NCBI GenBank assembly: GCA_003501335.1 | Contig: DNPQ01000405.1 | Location: 1 to 13,506 of the forward strand | Direction: 5' to 3' | Origin: Bacillota bacterium | Lineage (GTDB): Bacteria; Bacillota; UBA4882; UBA8346 | Length of the DNA stretch: 13,506 nucleotides | Shown here: positions 13,212 to 13,506 of the stretch, piece after piece | Position numbering within the stretch: position 1 is the stretch's first letter | How the letters are laid out: every line of letters starts with the position of its first letter | The notes under the pieces: generated by a model | What the model was told of the DNA's origin: nothing | What the model saw: the letters and a program-made list of their open reading frames with translations, nothing else | The model's database searches: none | Translations under genes and position numbers: made by a program

Positions 13212-13506
13212 TTAATCAAGGTCCAATTGAATTCGGACATGAACAGCATCGTCATCTCTTCCCATTCTTCCTCTGTCCTTATCGATCCGCCGATCTAATT
13301 CATTATCGTCAGGGCCTTGGTACTCATAACGGGATTCCAGTCGATCCGGGAAAAATTCCGGACGGACTCTTACCCGATTGGCCCGAATGACTTCAATTGC
13401 TAATCGGCGGGCTCTCATCGAGAAAAAAATCGCATCTTGATAATTACCGTTCATAAAAAATTCACGGGCTCTTTGTTGGGTAAAAACCGCACGGGCCAAA
13501 CCAAAA
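13212..13506 (-). CDS. Small exported protein, paralogue 3 (partial, N-terminus off the right edge)
   Basis: The C-terminal 97 codons are present. The frame is open to the window edge and reads FGLARAVFTQQRAREFFMNG at the boundary, exactly aligning with the inner part of paralogue 2, so the signal peptide and first half lie outside. It continues with AIFFSMRARRLAIEVIRANR, VRPEFFPDRLESRY, and the tail GRMGRDDDAVHVRIQLDLD. A TTG near 13499 is inside the conserved core and is not the start. It lies 166 bases from paralogue 2 in the same orientation, which fits a tandem pair. No terminator is evident between them. Confidence 0.85.
   Translation of the reverse strand, partial: FGLARAVFTQQRAREFFMNGNYQDAIFFSMRARRLAIEVIRANRVRVRPEFFPDRLESRYEYQGPDDNELDRRIDKDRGRMGRDDDAVHVRIQLDLD

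Noticed and set aside
1..13506. tRNA, rRNA or known riboswitch genes
   Set aside because: I saw no cloverleaf, rRNA segment or recognisable riboswitch core on either strand by reading; a covariance-model search would be more sensitive.

Overview
The window looks like chromosomal DNA from a low-to-medium GC Bacillota-type bacterium. Ribosome binding sites are strong (AGGAGG type), one TTG start is well supported, sigma-A promoters are near-perfect, and spacing between many genes is short. A secreted protein at 4845-5660 reads like an outer-membrane beta-barrel with a terminal Phe, which suggests a diderm member of that phylum. That placement is inference; no rRNA or marker gene is present.

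Left part (1-3240). A truncated crotonase-superfamily gene resembling 6-oxocamphor hydrolase runs off the left edge. It is driven by an exact TTGACA-N17-TATAAT promoter that overlaps two TGATA-N4-TATCA operator-like sites. After about 400 bases of apparent gene debris comes a divergent pair: a TetR regulator (minus) and an SDR oxidoreductase (plus). They share a compact control region with two GTTGAC-N3-GTCAAC palindromes, one overlapping the -35 hexamers of both promoters. This pair is visibly more AT-rich than its surroundings.

Middle part (3200-6220). An XRE-type helix-turn-helix gene appears to be broken by a one-base insertion near its start. It is followed by a fold-back element built of about 9-base units. 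Two exported proteins lie on the minus strand: one of unknown family, and the putative barrel, whose leader contains a UUCG-loop terminator. A 34-base direct repeat (31/34 identical) lies at both ends of this stretch.

Right part (6223-13506). The highlight is a two-gene operon: a family 2A encapsulin shell protein (SrpI-like) overlapping a SufS-type cysteine desulfurase with a long N-terminal extension of about 115 residues, the expected cargo-loading segment. Together they should build a protein nanocompartment that handles or stores sulfur. Next come phosphoglucomutase (pgm), an EamA/DMT-family transporter with a very strong terminator, and three paralogues of a small exported protein of unknown function (8823-9329, 12503-13045 and a partial copy at the right edge). 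The first paralogue lies between 17-base inverted repeats.

Functional links are clear only for the encapsulin-desulfurase pair and the TetR-SDR pair. The other genes look like separate transcription units.
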